DNA from: Rugamonas rivuli
GTDB taxonomy: Bacteria; Pseudomonadota; Gammaproteobacteria; Burkholderiales; Burkholderiaceae_D
DNA length: 64,000 nucleotides
Reading direction: 5' to 3'
NCBI RefSeq assembly: GCF_009380165.1
Contig: NZ_WHUF01000003.1
Span: 682,001-746,000 of the forward strand
The translations under genes were made by a program, and so were the position numbers. Position 1 is the first letter of the stretch; each line of letters starts with the position of its first letter. The notes beneath the pieces were generated by a model. It saw only the letters and a program-made list of their open reading frames with translations. It was not told where the DNA came from and did not search any database. Below are positions 1-8,214 of the stretch, piece after piece.

Positions 1-1352
1 TCAGGACGGGTCACCAGGTTGTCGCGCAGCCAGACATCGCTAGGCTCGCCATTGGCGCCGATTTTTTCCATCGGGCCGGTTTGCTTGTGGGTAGCGCGCT
101 CATACCAGAAGCCCGCCAGGATCTGGTGGTTGTTCCAGTTGTGGGTCACGGATACCGAAGCGCCTGGACGCTGGGTACGGGTGATCGAACCGCTGTAGAC
201 CCAGACTTTGTCCAGGGTGTCGCCGTCGCCGTTCAGGTCGACGCCGACGAATTTGCCGGTGGCCGGGTTCAGGAATGCATTTTCCTGTTGCAGTTTCTGC
301 TGCACGCCGCCGGTGCCGTAGCCGTACCAGAAGTAAGGCAGGAACTTGATGTCGGTGTTTTCGCCGATGCGGAACTTGGCGGTCGCCGAAGCGATCACGT
401 TTTCGAACGGGTTCAGTGCCAGCTTGTAGAAGGAGTCGGCGTTGTTCTGTGCCGGATCGCTCACTGCCTTGCCTGGGCTCGCTGGTGCGTGGCCGATGAA
501 GGAAGTGGTGTAGTCGTAGTAATAACCGTTCTTCGCCAGGTCAGCCAGGTTGAAGGTGCTGAAGTTGTTGTTGACGGCGCGGTTATACAGCACGGTACCG
601 TGGATGTAGTTGAAGCGGTCCCAATCGTAGTTGAAGCCGATGTCCATGTGCTTGCGATTGGCTTCGCCTGCACCCTTCCACTTGTCCGACTTGGCTTGCG
701 AAACCGAAACGAAGACCTTGGCCTTGTTGTTCCAGAAGCGGCCGGTGTCGTAGCGCAGGTAGGTTTTGAACATGCTCAGCTCACCCAGCGTCTGGGCCAC
801 GCGGAAGCGCTGCTTGTCTTCCGGTTCGCAGGTGGTGATGCCGAAGTTACCGCCGGTGGCGCCAACTTGTGGGGAGTCGACGTCGGTCGAACCCTGGGTC
901 ACGAAGGTGGTGCAGGTGTTTTCCTGGTCGACGTATTCTTGTGGGAATACAGCGAAGTTACCCGAGTCGTTCACTGGAACGCCGTTAATGGTCGCACCGA
1001 TCTGGTCGCTGTTGAAGCCGCGCAGGGTCAGACCGCCGCCGAACAGGCCGGTCGAATCGTAGCTGTAGGTGTTCACTGCTGGCAGCAGGGCCAGAGCGTC
1101 GTAGGCGTTGCCGGTAGGACGCTGTTTCGCCAGTTCCTCGGCGGTAACGGTCGAACGTGCTTTTGGCACGTCTTCCTGCACCATCAGGCCCATACCGACT
1201 TTGCGGCCGGTAATGGTCACGGTTTCGGTGGCTGGCTTGGCGGCCGGAGCGGCGTCGGACTGTGCGAACGCGGCGCCCATGCAGACCATCTGGCAGGCCA
1301 GAGCGACCAGGCTCAGACGCAGCTTCGGATTGTGTTTAACGGCGGATTGCAT
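1..1352 (-). CDS. TonB-dependent receptor, N-terminal part (cut by window edge)
   Basis: Outer-membrane active transporter; about the first 450 residues are present and the reading frame runs off base 1 with no stop. The start is ATG at 1352, with a GGGAG ribosome-binding site about 10 bases upstream. A signal peptide (charged start, hydrophobic LSLVALACQMVCMG, cleavage near AFA-Q) is followed by a TonB-box-like ETVTITG and a plug domain (ALLPAVNTY, LTLRGFNSDQIGATINGVPVND). The rest looks like the start of the beta-barrel, with alternating aromatic-rich strands. It lies beyond the purine-catabolism operon on the same strand but is separated from it by about 600 bases, so it probably has its own promoter. 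Uptake of a purine or nucleoside is a guess from position only; the substrate cannot be read from the sequence. Confidence 0.9.
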   Translation of the reverse strand, partial: MQSAVKHNPKLRLSLVALACQMVCMGAAFAQSDAAPAAKPATETVTITGRKVGMGLMVQEDVPKARSTVTAEELAKQRPTGNAYDALALLPAVNTYSYDSTGLFGGGLTLRGFNSDQIGATINGVPVNDSGNFAVFPQEYVDQENTCTTFVTQGSTDVDSPQVGATGGNFGITTCEPEDKQRFRVAQTLGELSMFKTYLRYDTGRFWNNKAKVFVSVSQAKSDKWKGAGEANRKHMDIGFNYDWDRFNYIHGTVLYNRAVNNNFSTFNLADLAKNGYYYDYTTSFIGHAPASPGKAVSDPAQNNADSFYKLALNPFENVIASATAKFRIGENTDIKFLPYFWYGYGTGGVQQKLQQENAFLNPATGKFVGVDLNGDGDTLDKVWVYSGSITRTQRPGASVSVTHNWNNHQILAGFWYERATHKQTGPMEKIGANGEPSDVWLRDNLVTRP

Positions 1353-1849
1353 TAAGGGAACTCCCAGTTTATGTAAAAAAATTTATTGTGTTCTTCGATG
1401 CCTGAACCGGACGGGCTTGTGGCCTTCGGTCACATTCTTGACACAAAGTGCCCATGACATCACAAAATTGTAACCAGTAAATATTTCATCAACATGACAA
1501 GAAGTCAGTTGATCAGACTGTCACGACCTTGTCTGACTGACATCTGCATGCAACACCCGCAAAACTGCGACAAAGTTGGCAGTTTGTAAGCATATCAAGC
1601 AACTATGCATCAGCAAAAAATGCGTGACAAATACGATTTACTTTAGGGATTTATACGAAAGCGATATAAATGGGGCGCTGAACCGCGCAGGTTTCGCTCT
1701 GTAAGCGAGGCGCATCTTTAAGGGGAGCATTATAGTTGACGGTTCACCGCTTGAAATAAATTCATTCGGAAAACGCACAAAGCTGGTGCGGGCTTGCCCG
1801 CAGATGTCGCAATGTTGCCACACTTTAGCAGGAGTATGACAAAGATGAC

Positions 1850-1872
1850 AAGCCGCGCGAAAAGCGGCTTAA
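1850..1872 (-). terminator. Possible terminator hairpin
   Basis: A perfect 7-base stem (AAGCCGC / GCGGCTT) with a 7-base loop lies about 85 bases beyond the adenosine deaminase stop. Read leftward the stem is followed by TGTCATCTTTGTC, which is only moderately T-rich, so this is a weak intrinsic terminator at best. Confidence 0.35.
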
Positions 1873-1922
1873 GGGGGAATTAGATTTGTAACACTAATTT
1901 GCTCGTCGCGGCAGCGCAACAT

Positions 1923-1947
1923 CCGGGACCGGCCGCGCCGGCCCCGG
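1923..1947 (-). terminator. GC-rich hairpin just after the adenosine deaminase stop
   Basis: An 11-base stem with one mismatch (CCGGGACCGGC / GCCGGCCCCGG) and a 3-base loop begins about 8 bases beyond the stop codon at 1955. No T-tract follows, so it may protect the transcript end or slow polymerase rather than act as a classic terminator. Confidence 0.4.
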
Positions 1948-1954
1948 AGCGGAC

Positions 1955-3430
1955 TCAGCGGCCCTTGGCGATCGGGGCGGCGGCGATCGCTGCCTCGAAT
2001 TTGGCGAACTTGCCGTCCAATGCCTTCAATAAACGTTGTTTATCGGCATCCGCGAGGAAGGAATAGCGGATGCTGTCGTAAGACAGTTTCTTGATCTCGG
2101 CATAGTCCGGCTTGTAGCGGGCGGCGTACAGCACATATTCGCCGGACAGGTTGTTGCGCGACACGCCGGCATCGTCGGTGGACAGCACGAAGGGCACGCC
2201 GTATTTGCGGTACAGCGTGACAGGATGGGCCTCGCCCTTGACGCCCAGGATGAACTGGTTGCTGGTCAGGTTCACCTCGACCGGAATCTGCTTGTCATGC
2301 ATTTTTTTCATGGTCGCCAGCGAGCCGGTCTCGTGGGCGATGTCGATGCCGTGGCCGATGCGGCTGGCGCCGGCGACGTCGATGGCGTCCTTGATGTGGA
2401 AGGTCAGGCCTTCCGGCGGCACCACGCCGAGCGCCAATTCGCCCGCATGCAGCGCCAGTTTCACGCCCGGCTGCCTGGTTTTCAGGAATTTAAACATCTG
2501 CATGTGCAGCGCGTAGTCGTGCATCGAGACGTTGACGCTCTCCTGGCCGACAATGTTGACGCCAACGATCTTCGGATGCGAAGTGGCCAGCTTGAAGCTC
2601 GACACCATCTGCGAAAACACCTGCGACGGCGTCAGGAAGCGCAGCGCGAACGGCTGGTAGCGCATAGTGAAGTTGTCGTCGTCGATGCCGACGCTGGCGG
2701 TGTTGACGTTGTCCAGGTAGGACTTGATCCAGCCCTGGAAGGCGCCGTTGGTCTCCAGCTTGGCGGCGTAGCTGGCCAGGTCGGCGTCGGTGATGCCGCC
2801 GGCTGCGGCCTTGCGGTCGAAGTCCGCATCCTGCGCCATAGGCGCGATCTCGTAGATGGTCTCGATATAGCCCAGGTTTTCCTGGATGGCGCGCTGCTTC
2901 AAGCGCTGCAGGCCGTCGGCCGCGTTGGTCGAGGCCACCGGGCCGAAGAAGCCGAAGGTATCGAAGAACTGGCGGTCCGGCGGCGATTGCAGCGCGCCGT
3001 GGTTGTAGAAGTCCTTGTCGGACCAGCGCTGCAGCAGGTTGGCCAGCACGCTGTTATTGTTCATCACATCCTGGCCGGACAGGCAGACGCGGTCCGCCAG
3101 CGGCTTGGCCTGCTCGGCGGCGGTGTCGGCCTTGTTGGTATCGATCAGGTAGGTGTTCTTGTTGACGCAAAAGCCTTCCTTGTCCACCCACTCCAGATAC
3201 TGCTCGGCGTAGATCGCGCCCGAGTAGTGGTGGTGCAGATCGCCGCCCTTGGGCATCATGGTCAGGAACATCGTCAGCTCGGCCGTCTTCGGCTCCGGGC
3301 CCGCAACCAGCGCGGCGAACTGGCGCTTGGCGCTCTCCTCGTTGCTGGCCGCTTGCGCGCCGTGCGGCAAGGCGCAGAACAGGGCGGCGGCGATGGCAAC
3401 GGCCTTCAGGCTGGCGATATTTTTTTGCAT
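1955..3430 (-). CDS. Adenosine deaminase family protein, exported
   Basis: Predicted zinc-dependent deaminase turning adenosine (or a related 6-aminopurine nucleoside) into inosine. The 491-residue product starts with a clear signal peptide (MQKNIASLKAVAIAAALFCALPHGAQA), so it should act in the periplasm, unlike cytosolic Add. Family motifs are in order: GGDLHHHYSGA (metal ligands) near residue 65, LALHAGELA (catalytic Glu) near 330, SRIGHGIDIA near 355 and LSTDDAGVSR near 415. The length exceeds typical cytosolic enzymes (about 340) because of the leader and insertions between residues 90 and 260, as in extracellular ADGF/ADA2-like members. It is the last gene of the purine operon, 16 bases after guaD. 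The family assignment is firm; the exact substrate is not proven. Confidence 0.88.
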   Translation of the reverse strand: MQKNIASLKAVAIAAALFCALPHGAQAASNEESAKRQFAALVAGPEPKTAELTMFLTMMPKGGDLHHHYSGAIYAEQYLEWVDKEGFCVNKNTYLIDTNKADTAAEQAKPLADRVCLSGQDVMNNNSVLANLLQRWSDKDFYNHGALQSPPDRQFFDTFGFFGPVASTNAADGLQRLKQRAIQENLGYIETIYEIAPMAQDADFDRKAAAGGITDADLASYAAKLETNGAFQGWIKSYLDNVNTASVGIDDDNFTMRYQPFALRFLTPSQVFSQMVSSFKLATSHPKIVGVNIVGQESVNVSMHDYALHMQMFKFLKTRQPGVKLALHAGELALGVVPPEGLTFHIKDAIDVAGASRIGHGIDIAHETGSLATMKKMHDKQIPVEVNLTSNQFILGVKGEAHPVTLYRKYGVPFVLSTDDAGVSRNNLSGEYVLYAARYKPDYAEIKKLSYDSIRYSFLADADKQRLLKALDGKFAKFEAAIAAAPIAKGR

Positions 3431-3446
3431 GAGTCTTCCAATGTGA

Positions 3447-4763
3447 TTAAGTCATTACGCGGGCGTGCACCTGGCGGCCGGCCGAATAGGTCGCCGCCAC
3501 CGCACGGTCGTCGCCCAGCAGCGCGAGCGCGAACAGCAGCTCCTCCAGGCTCACACCGCGCGCGGTGCGCCGTTGCAGCAGCGGCGTGGCCTGCGGATCG
3601 AGCACGATGAAATCCGCCTCGGCGCCGACGGCGAAATTGCCGATCGTGCCTTCCAGCTGCATGCTGCGGGCGGCGCCCAGGGTGGCCAGGTAGAACATCC
3701 GCAAGGCCGGCAGGTAACTGCCCTTCAGTCGCGCTACTTTATAGGCTTCATTCATCGTTTGCAACATCGAGAACGAAGTGCCGCCGCCCACATCGGTCGC
3801 CAGCGACAGCAGCACGCCCGCCTGGTCGGCGCGTTCGAAGTCGAACAGGCCGCTGCCGAGGAACAGATTAGAGGTCGGGCAGATGGCGGCGGCCGACTGC
3901 GTTTCGGCCATGCGTACGCGGTCCTGTTCATTGAGCCAGATGCAGTGGCCGTACATCGCGCGCGGCCGCAGCATGCCGTAGCTGTCGTACACGTCGATGT
4001 AGCTGCGCGAGTTGGGGAACAGCTCGCGCACCCACGCGCACTCGGCTTCGTTTTCGGAGACGTGGGTCTGGATGTAGGTATCGGGATAGGAGCGTGCCAG
4101 TTCGCCGGCCAGATGCAGTTGCGCCTCGGTGGACGTTGGCGCGAAGCGCGGCGTGATCGCGTACAGCGCGCGGCCGCGCTTGTGCCAGCGCCGGATCAGC
4201 GCTTCGGTATCGCGGGCGCCGGTTTCGGCGGTATCGCGCAGGAAGTCCGGGCAGTTCCGGTCCATCATCACCTTCCCCGCCACCATGCGCAGGCCGCGCT
4301 GTTCGCTGGCGGCGAAGAAGGCGTCCACCGATTGCGGATGCACGGTGCAGTAGACCATGGCGGTGGTGGTGCCGCAGCGTAGCAGCTCGTCGAGGAAGAA
4401 GTCGGCCACGCCTGCCGCGTGGCTTGGGTCTTCGAACTGACGCTCGGTCGGGAAGGTGTAGGTCTCCAGCCATGGCAGCAGGCCTTCCGCCGGCGAGGCG
4501 ATCATGTCTGTCTGCGGGTAGTGTACGTGGGTGTCGATAAAGCCGGGCATCAGCAGCTTGCCGCTGTAGTCGTGCAGCTCGGTGCCGGGCGGCAGCGTCG
4601 CGTGCAGCGTGGCGTAGTCGCCGGCCGCCTGCACTTTGCCGTCGGCGACGATCAGCAGGCCGTCTTCATGCCAGACATGCGAGTCGTTCGGCCCTGCGCT
4701 GAACGCCGGATCGGCGAGAAAGTGCAGCAAGCTGCCGCGGTAGGCTTGCAAAGTGTTAGGCAT
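3447..4763 (-). CDS. guaD: Guanine deaminase
   Basis: Hydrolyses guanine to xanthine and ammonia, feeding xanthine dehydrogenase. The product is 438 residues, normal for bacterial GuaD of the amidohydrolase superfamily. Metal and active-site motifs are all present: PGFIDTHVHYPQ near residue 77, IQTHVSENEAEC near 237, MYGHCIWLNEQD near 273 and LATDVGGGTSFSM near 325. No signal peptide, so cytosolic. It follows xdhC by 28 bases and precedes the exported adenosine deaminase by 16 bases, so it is in the same leftward operon. The ATG at 4763 is the natural start, giving the family's usual N-terminus. Confidence 0.95.
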   Translation of the reverse strand: MPNTLQAYRGSLLHFLADPAFSAGPNDSHVWHEDGLLIVADGKVQAAGDYATLHATLPPGTELHDYSGKLLMPGFIDTHVHYPQTDMIASPAEGLLPWLETYTFPTERQFEDPSHAAGVADFFLDELLRCGTTTAMVYCTVHPQSVDAFFAASEQRGLRMVAGKVMMDRNCPDFLRDTAETGARDTEALIRRWHKRGRALYAITPRFAPTSTEAQLHLAGELARSYPDTYIQTHVSENEAECAWVRELFPNSRSYIDVYDSYGMLRPRAMYGHCIWLNEQDRVRMAETQSAAAICPTSNLFLGSGLFDFERADQAGVLLSLATDVGGGTSFSMLQTMNEAYKVARLKGSYLPALRMFYLATLGAARSMQLEGTIGNFAVGAEADFIVLDPQATPLLQRRTARGVSLEELLFALALLGDDRAVAATYSAGRQVHARVMT

Positions 4764-4791
4764 AACGATGTCCTGAAGAGGAATGCTGATT

Positions 4792-5859
4792 CTAACGCGA
4801 TGCGGCCAGGCGCACCGGCACGGTTACGTCGAGCGCGGCGATCTGCTGCGCTTCCCACACCATCAGCAATTGCGCGCAGACGGAGGCGGCTATCGCGGCG
4901 GGCAGCTTGTTGGTGATGCCGGCGATGCCGATCGGGCAGACCATGGCGGCTATGCGTTCTTGCGGCAGGCCGCGCGCGGCCATGCGGCGTTCGAACTGCA
5001 CGCGCTTGGTCTGCGAGCCGATCAGGCCGAACCAGCCGACATCGGCACGCGACAGGATCGCTTCGCTCAAGCGCTGGTCCAGCGCGTGGCTGTGGGTCAT
5101 GACCAGATAGCTGGCGCCAGCGGGGGCCGCGGCCACCAGGGCTTCCGGCGCGTCGGTGGCTTCGACGGTGACGTTGGCCGGTATCGATTGAGGGAACATG
5201 TCCTCGCGTTCGTCGATCCACGTGACGGTGCAGGGCAGCTCGCCCAGCATGCGCACGATGGCCGCGCCAACATGGCCAGCGCCGAACAGCAGCAGGTGCG
5301 CACGCGGCGCCAGGCAGGGATCGGCCAGCCAGCGGCGGCCGGCGGTGTCGCGCAGGATGTGGGTGCCGCGTTGATGATCGATGACGGGGAACGCGGGGCC
5401 GAATGCCGCAGCATCGCCGGAGGTGGCAGCATCGCCCGCGACCACGGCGCCATCGGCGTCGAGCAGCAGCGACACGGGTGTGCCATCGATGGCGCTGAGA
5501 CGCCAGCTGTCTTCACGCCAGCGCTTGCGCAGGCTGGCCATGACGTCGGCCAGGGATGCGTCGATCAATTCGAAAGCGAGGTGCACCACGCCGCCGCAGC
5601 ACTGGCCCAGCGTCGGCCCGAGCGCGTAACGCTCCAGCCGCGCAGGCACGCCCTCGTCCGTCCTGGCCGCGCTTTTCAACATGCTGCGGCCGACATCGAC
5701 CGCACACATCTCCAGATGACCGCCGCCGATGGTATCGACCTGGCCGCCAGCCGTGACCAACATGCGCGCGCCGGGCTCGCGAGGACCGGAGCCCTCGACG
5801 ATAGCCACCGTCACCAGCACCGCCGGTTCCGCCATCACGGTTGTCAGCCACTCGTTCAT
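4792..5859 (-). CDS. xdhC: Xanthine dehydrogenase accessory protein XdhC
   Basis: Binds molybdenum cofactor and helps its sulfuration and insertion into XdhB (family knowledge). The N-terminal XdhC/CoxI segment shows LVTVAIVEGSGPREPGARMLV and DTIGGGHLE, then a cysteine region (LGQCCGGVVHL). A C-terminal Rossmann-like half carries LLLFGAGHVGAAIVRML near residue 205 and YLVMTHSHALDQRLSEAIL. The frame stays open upstream to 5931, but the ATG at 5859 (MNEWLTTV) is chosen because it lies 10 bases after the xdhB stop and matches the family N-terminus. The length is then 355 residues. Confidence 0.95.
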   Translation of the reverse strand: MNEWLTTVMAEPAVLVTVAIVEGSGPREPGARMLVTAGGQVDTIGGGHLEMCAVDVGRSMLKSAARTDEGVPARLERYALGPTLGQCCGGVVHLAFELIDASLADVMASLRKRWREDSWRLSAIDGTPVSLLLDADGAVVAGDAATSGDAAAFGPAFPVIDHQRGTHILRDTAGRRWLADPCLAPRAHLLLFGAGHVGAAIVRMLGELPCTVTWIDEREDMFPQSIPANVTVEATDAPEALVAAAPAGASYLVMTHSHALDQRLSEAILSRADVGWFGLIGSQTKRVQFERRMAARGLPQERIAAMVCPIGIAGITNKLPAAIAASVCAQLLMVWEAQQIAALDVTVPVRLAASR

Positions 5860-5869
5860 GTCGATATCC

Positions 5870-8203
5870 TCAAGCCGCCATTTCCACGACGGCCACGGCG
5901 CGCAGGATTTCCTCGCTGGTGGCAGGAGCATTCAGCGGTGGATTCACGCGATGTCCGCCGACGCTGGAAATCGCATCGCGTATCGCAAAGAACACCGAGA
6001 ACGGCAGCAGCAGCGGCGGCTCGCCGACGGCCTTGGAGCGGTGGATGCTGTCCTCGACGTTGCCGTTGTCGAACAGCCGCACGCGGAAGTCCTCAGGGCA
6101 GTCGGACACGCCGGGAATCTTGTACGTCGACGGCGCATGCGTCATCAGCTTGCCGGCCGGGTTCCACCACAACTGCTCGGTGGTCAGCCAGCCCATGCCC
6201 TGTATGAACGCGCCTTCCACCTGCCCCAGATCGATGGCGGGATTGAGCGAACGGCCCGCGTCGTACAAAGCGTCGGCGCGCAGCAGCTTCCATTCGCCGG
6301 TCAGCGTATCGACCACCACTTCGGACACGGCGGCGCCATAAGCGTAGTAGGAGAACGGATGACCGTTCATCGTCTTCGGATCCCAGTGCAGTCCAGGCGT
6401 GGCATAGAAGCCGTCGGACCACAGCTGCACCCGCGCCAGATAAGCCTTCTGCACCAGTTCAGGGAACGGCACCACATGGCCATTCACGTGCACGGCGTTG
6501 TCGAAGAACTGCACCGGTACGCCATCCTCCTCGCCATACAGCTTGATGGCGAAGGCGGTCAGGCGTTCGCGGATCTGGCGCGCGGCATCCTGCGCCGCCT
6601 TGCCGTTCAGGTCCGCGCCGGTGGAAGCTGCCGTCGCAGACGTGTTGGCGACCTTGCTGGTGTCGGTGGCGGTGGCGCGCACGTGATCCAGGTCCAGGCC
6701 CAGTTCATGCGCCACCACCTGCATCACCTTGGTGTTGATGCCCTGCCCCATCTCCGTGCCGCCGTGATTGACCAGCACCGAACCGTCCACATACACATGC
6801 ACCAGCGCGCCCGCCTGGTTCAGGTGCGTGACGTTGAAGGCGATGCCGAACTTCAGCGGCGTCAGCGCCAACCCTTTCTTCAGCACGGGACTGGTGGCGT
6901 TGTAGGCTTCGACGGCGGCGCGGCGCGTGCGGTATTCGCTGGACTGCTCCAGCTCCGCCGTCAGCGCCTCGATCACGTTGTCGACGATCTCCTGGCCGTA
7001 GGGCGTGACATTGCGCTCCGTCTTGCCGTAGAAATTCAGACGTCGGATATCGAGCGCGTCGCGGCCCAGGTTGCGGGCGATTTCGTCGATGATGTACTCG
7101 ATCGCAATCGCGCCCTGCGGGCCGCCGAAGCCACGGAAGGCAGTATTCGATTGCGTGTTGGTTTTGCCGCAGCCGGCGCGAATGTCCACGTCCGACAGGT
7201 AGTAGGCATTGTCGAAGTGGCAGACCGCGCGCGTCGCCACGGGGCCGGACAAGTCGGCCGAGAAGCCGGCGCGCAAGGTCATGTCCACCTTGGCGGCGAC
7301 GATTTTTCCGCTGTCGTCGTAGCCGACTTCGTACTCGTAGAAGAAGCAGTGACGCTTGCCGGTGACGAGCATGTCGTCATCGCGGTCGGCGCGCAGCTTG
7401 ACCGGACGGCGCAACTTGGCCGCAGCGATGCTGGCCGACGCCGCCCACAGGGCCGACTGCGATTCCTTGCCGCCGAAACCACCGCCCATGCGGCGGCACT
7501 CGACCAGCACCTTGTGCGCATGCACGCCCAGCGCATGGGCGACCACGTGCTGCATCTCGCTTGGATGCTGGGTCGAGCATTGCACCAGCATGCCGTTATC
7601 TTCCTTCGGGATCGCGTAGGCGATCTGGCCTTCCAGGTAGAACTGCTCCTGGCCGCCGACGAACAGCTGGCCCTTGACCACATTGGGCGCGCTTTCGAAC
7701 GCTGCCTGATAATCGCCGCGCTTGAGGTGCATCGGCGGCAGCACATACGACTGCGCCGCCTTGGCTTCCTGCGGCGTGAAGATGGCCGGCAGTTCGTCGT
7801 AGGCGATCACTGCGCGGCGAGCGGCGCGGCGGGCATTGTCGTGCGTATCCGCGACGACGATGAAGATCGGCTGGCCGACATACATCACCTCGCCCGCGCT
7901 CAGGATAGGATCGTCATGGATGATCGGGCCGCAATCGTTGGTGCCGACAATATCTTCGGCGGTGTAGACCGCCATCACGCCGGGCGAATTGCGTACCGGC
8001 GTCAAGTCCATTGCATTGATGCGCGCATGCGCCTTGGACGACAGGCCCAGCGCCGCGTGCAGCGTGCCTTGCAGTTCCGGGATATCGTCGGTGTAGGTGG
8101 CTTGTCCGAGCACGTGCAGCTCGGCCGATTCGTGCGGACGGGCGACGCCGACCGCCTTCCACGCCTGCGCAGCAAGCAGCGAGGGAGCGACTGGTTGATT
8201 CAT
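5870..8203 (-). CDS. xdhB: Xanthine dehydrogenase, molybdenum-binding subunit
   Basis: Large catalytic subunit oxidising hypoxanthine and xanthine to urate; 777 residues. The start ATG at 8203 (MNQPVAPSLL) has an AAAGGAG ribosome-binding site just upstream and sits 11 bases after the xdhA stop. The aldehyde oxidase/xanthine dehydrogenase a/b hammerhead domain begins around residue 25 (GQATYTDDIPELQG). Cofactor and substrate motifs visible are CRRMGGGFGGKESQS, NTAFRGFGGPQGA, NHGGTEMGQGINTK and AVGEPPLLL near the C-terminus. The long frame upstream of 8203 is only the mirror of xdhA. Confidence 0.97.
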   Translation of the reverse strand: MNQPVAPSLLAAQAWKAVGVARPHESAELHVLGQATYTDDIPELQGTLHAALGLSSKAHARINAMDLTPVRNSPGVMAVYTAEDIVGTNDCGPIIHDDPILSAGEVMYVGQPIFIVVADTHDNARRAARRAVIAYDELPAIFTPQEAKAAQSYVLPPMHLKRGDYQAAFESAPNVVKGQLFVGGQEQFYLEGQIAYAIPKEDNGMLVQCSTQHPSEMQHVVAHALGVHAHKVLVECRRMGGGFGGKESQSALWAASASIAAAKLRRPVKLRADRDDDMLVTGKRHCFFYEYEVGYDDSGKIVAAKVDMTLRAGFSADLSGPVATRAVCHFDNAYYLSDVDIRAGCGKTNTQSNTAFRGFGGPQGAIAIEYIIDEIARNLGRDALDIRRLNFYGKTERNVTPYGQEIVDNVIEALTAELEQSSEYRTRRAAVEAYNATSPVLKKGLALTPLKFGIAFNVTHLNQAGALVHVYVDGSVLVNHGGTEMGQGINTKVMQVVAHELGLDLDHVRATATDTSKVANTSATAASTGADLNGKAAQDAARQIRERLTAFAIKLYGEEDGVPVQFFDNAVHVNGHVVPFPELVQKAYLARVQLWSDGFYATPGLHWDPKTMNGHPFSYYAYGAAVSEVVVDTLTGEWKLLRADALYDAGRSLNPAIDLGQVEGAFIQGMGWLTTEQLWWNPAGKLMTHAPSTYKIPGVSDCPEDFRVRLFDNGNVEDSIHRSKAVGEPPLLLPFSVFFAIRDAISSVGGHRVNPPLNAPATSEEILRAVAVVEMAA

Positions 8204-8214
8204 GATGGCTCCTT

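Larger units (their letters stand above)
1353..1954. other. 602-base intergenic region, no gene seen
   Basis: AT-richer spacer between the adenosine deaminase gene and the TonB-dependent receptor. It should hold the promoter of the leftward receptor gene. Visible structures are two hairpins near the deaminase end (annotated separately) and an imperfect inverted repeat at 1504-1541 (GTCAG...TCAGAC against GTCTGACTGAC, with a 4-base bulge). A 61-codon open frame at 1638-1823 has no family features and no ribosome-binding site, and is not called. Confidence 0.6.

Noticed and set aside
1638..1823. A 61-codon leftward frame in the gap upstream of the first receptor.
   Set aside because: No ribosome-binding site, no recognisable family, and composition like the surrounding spacer.
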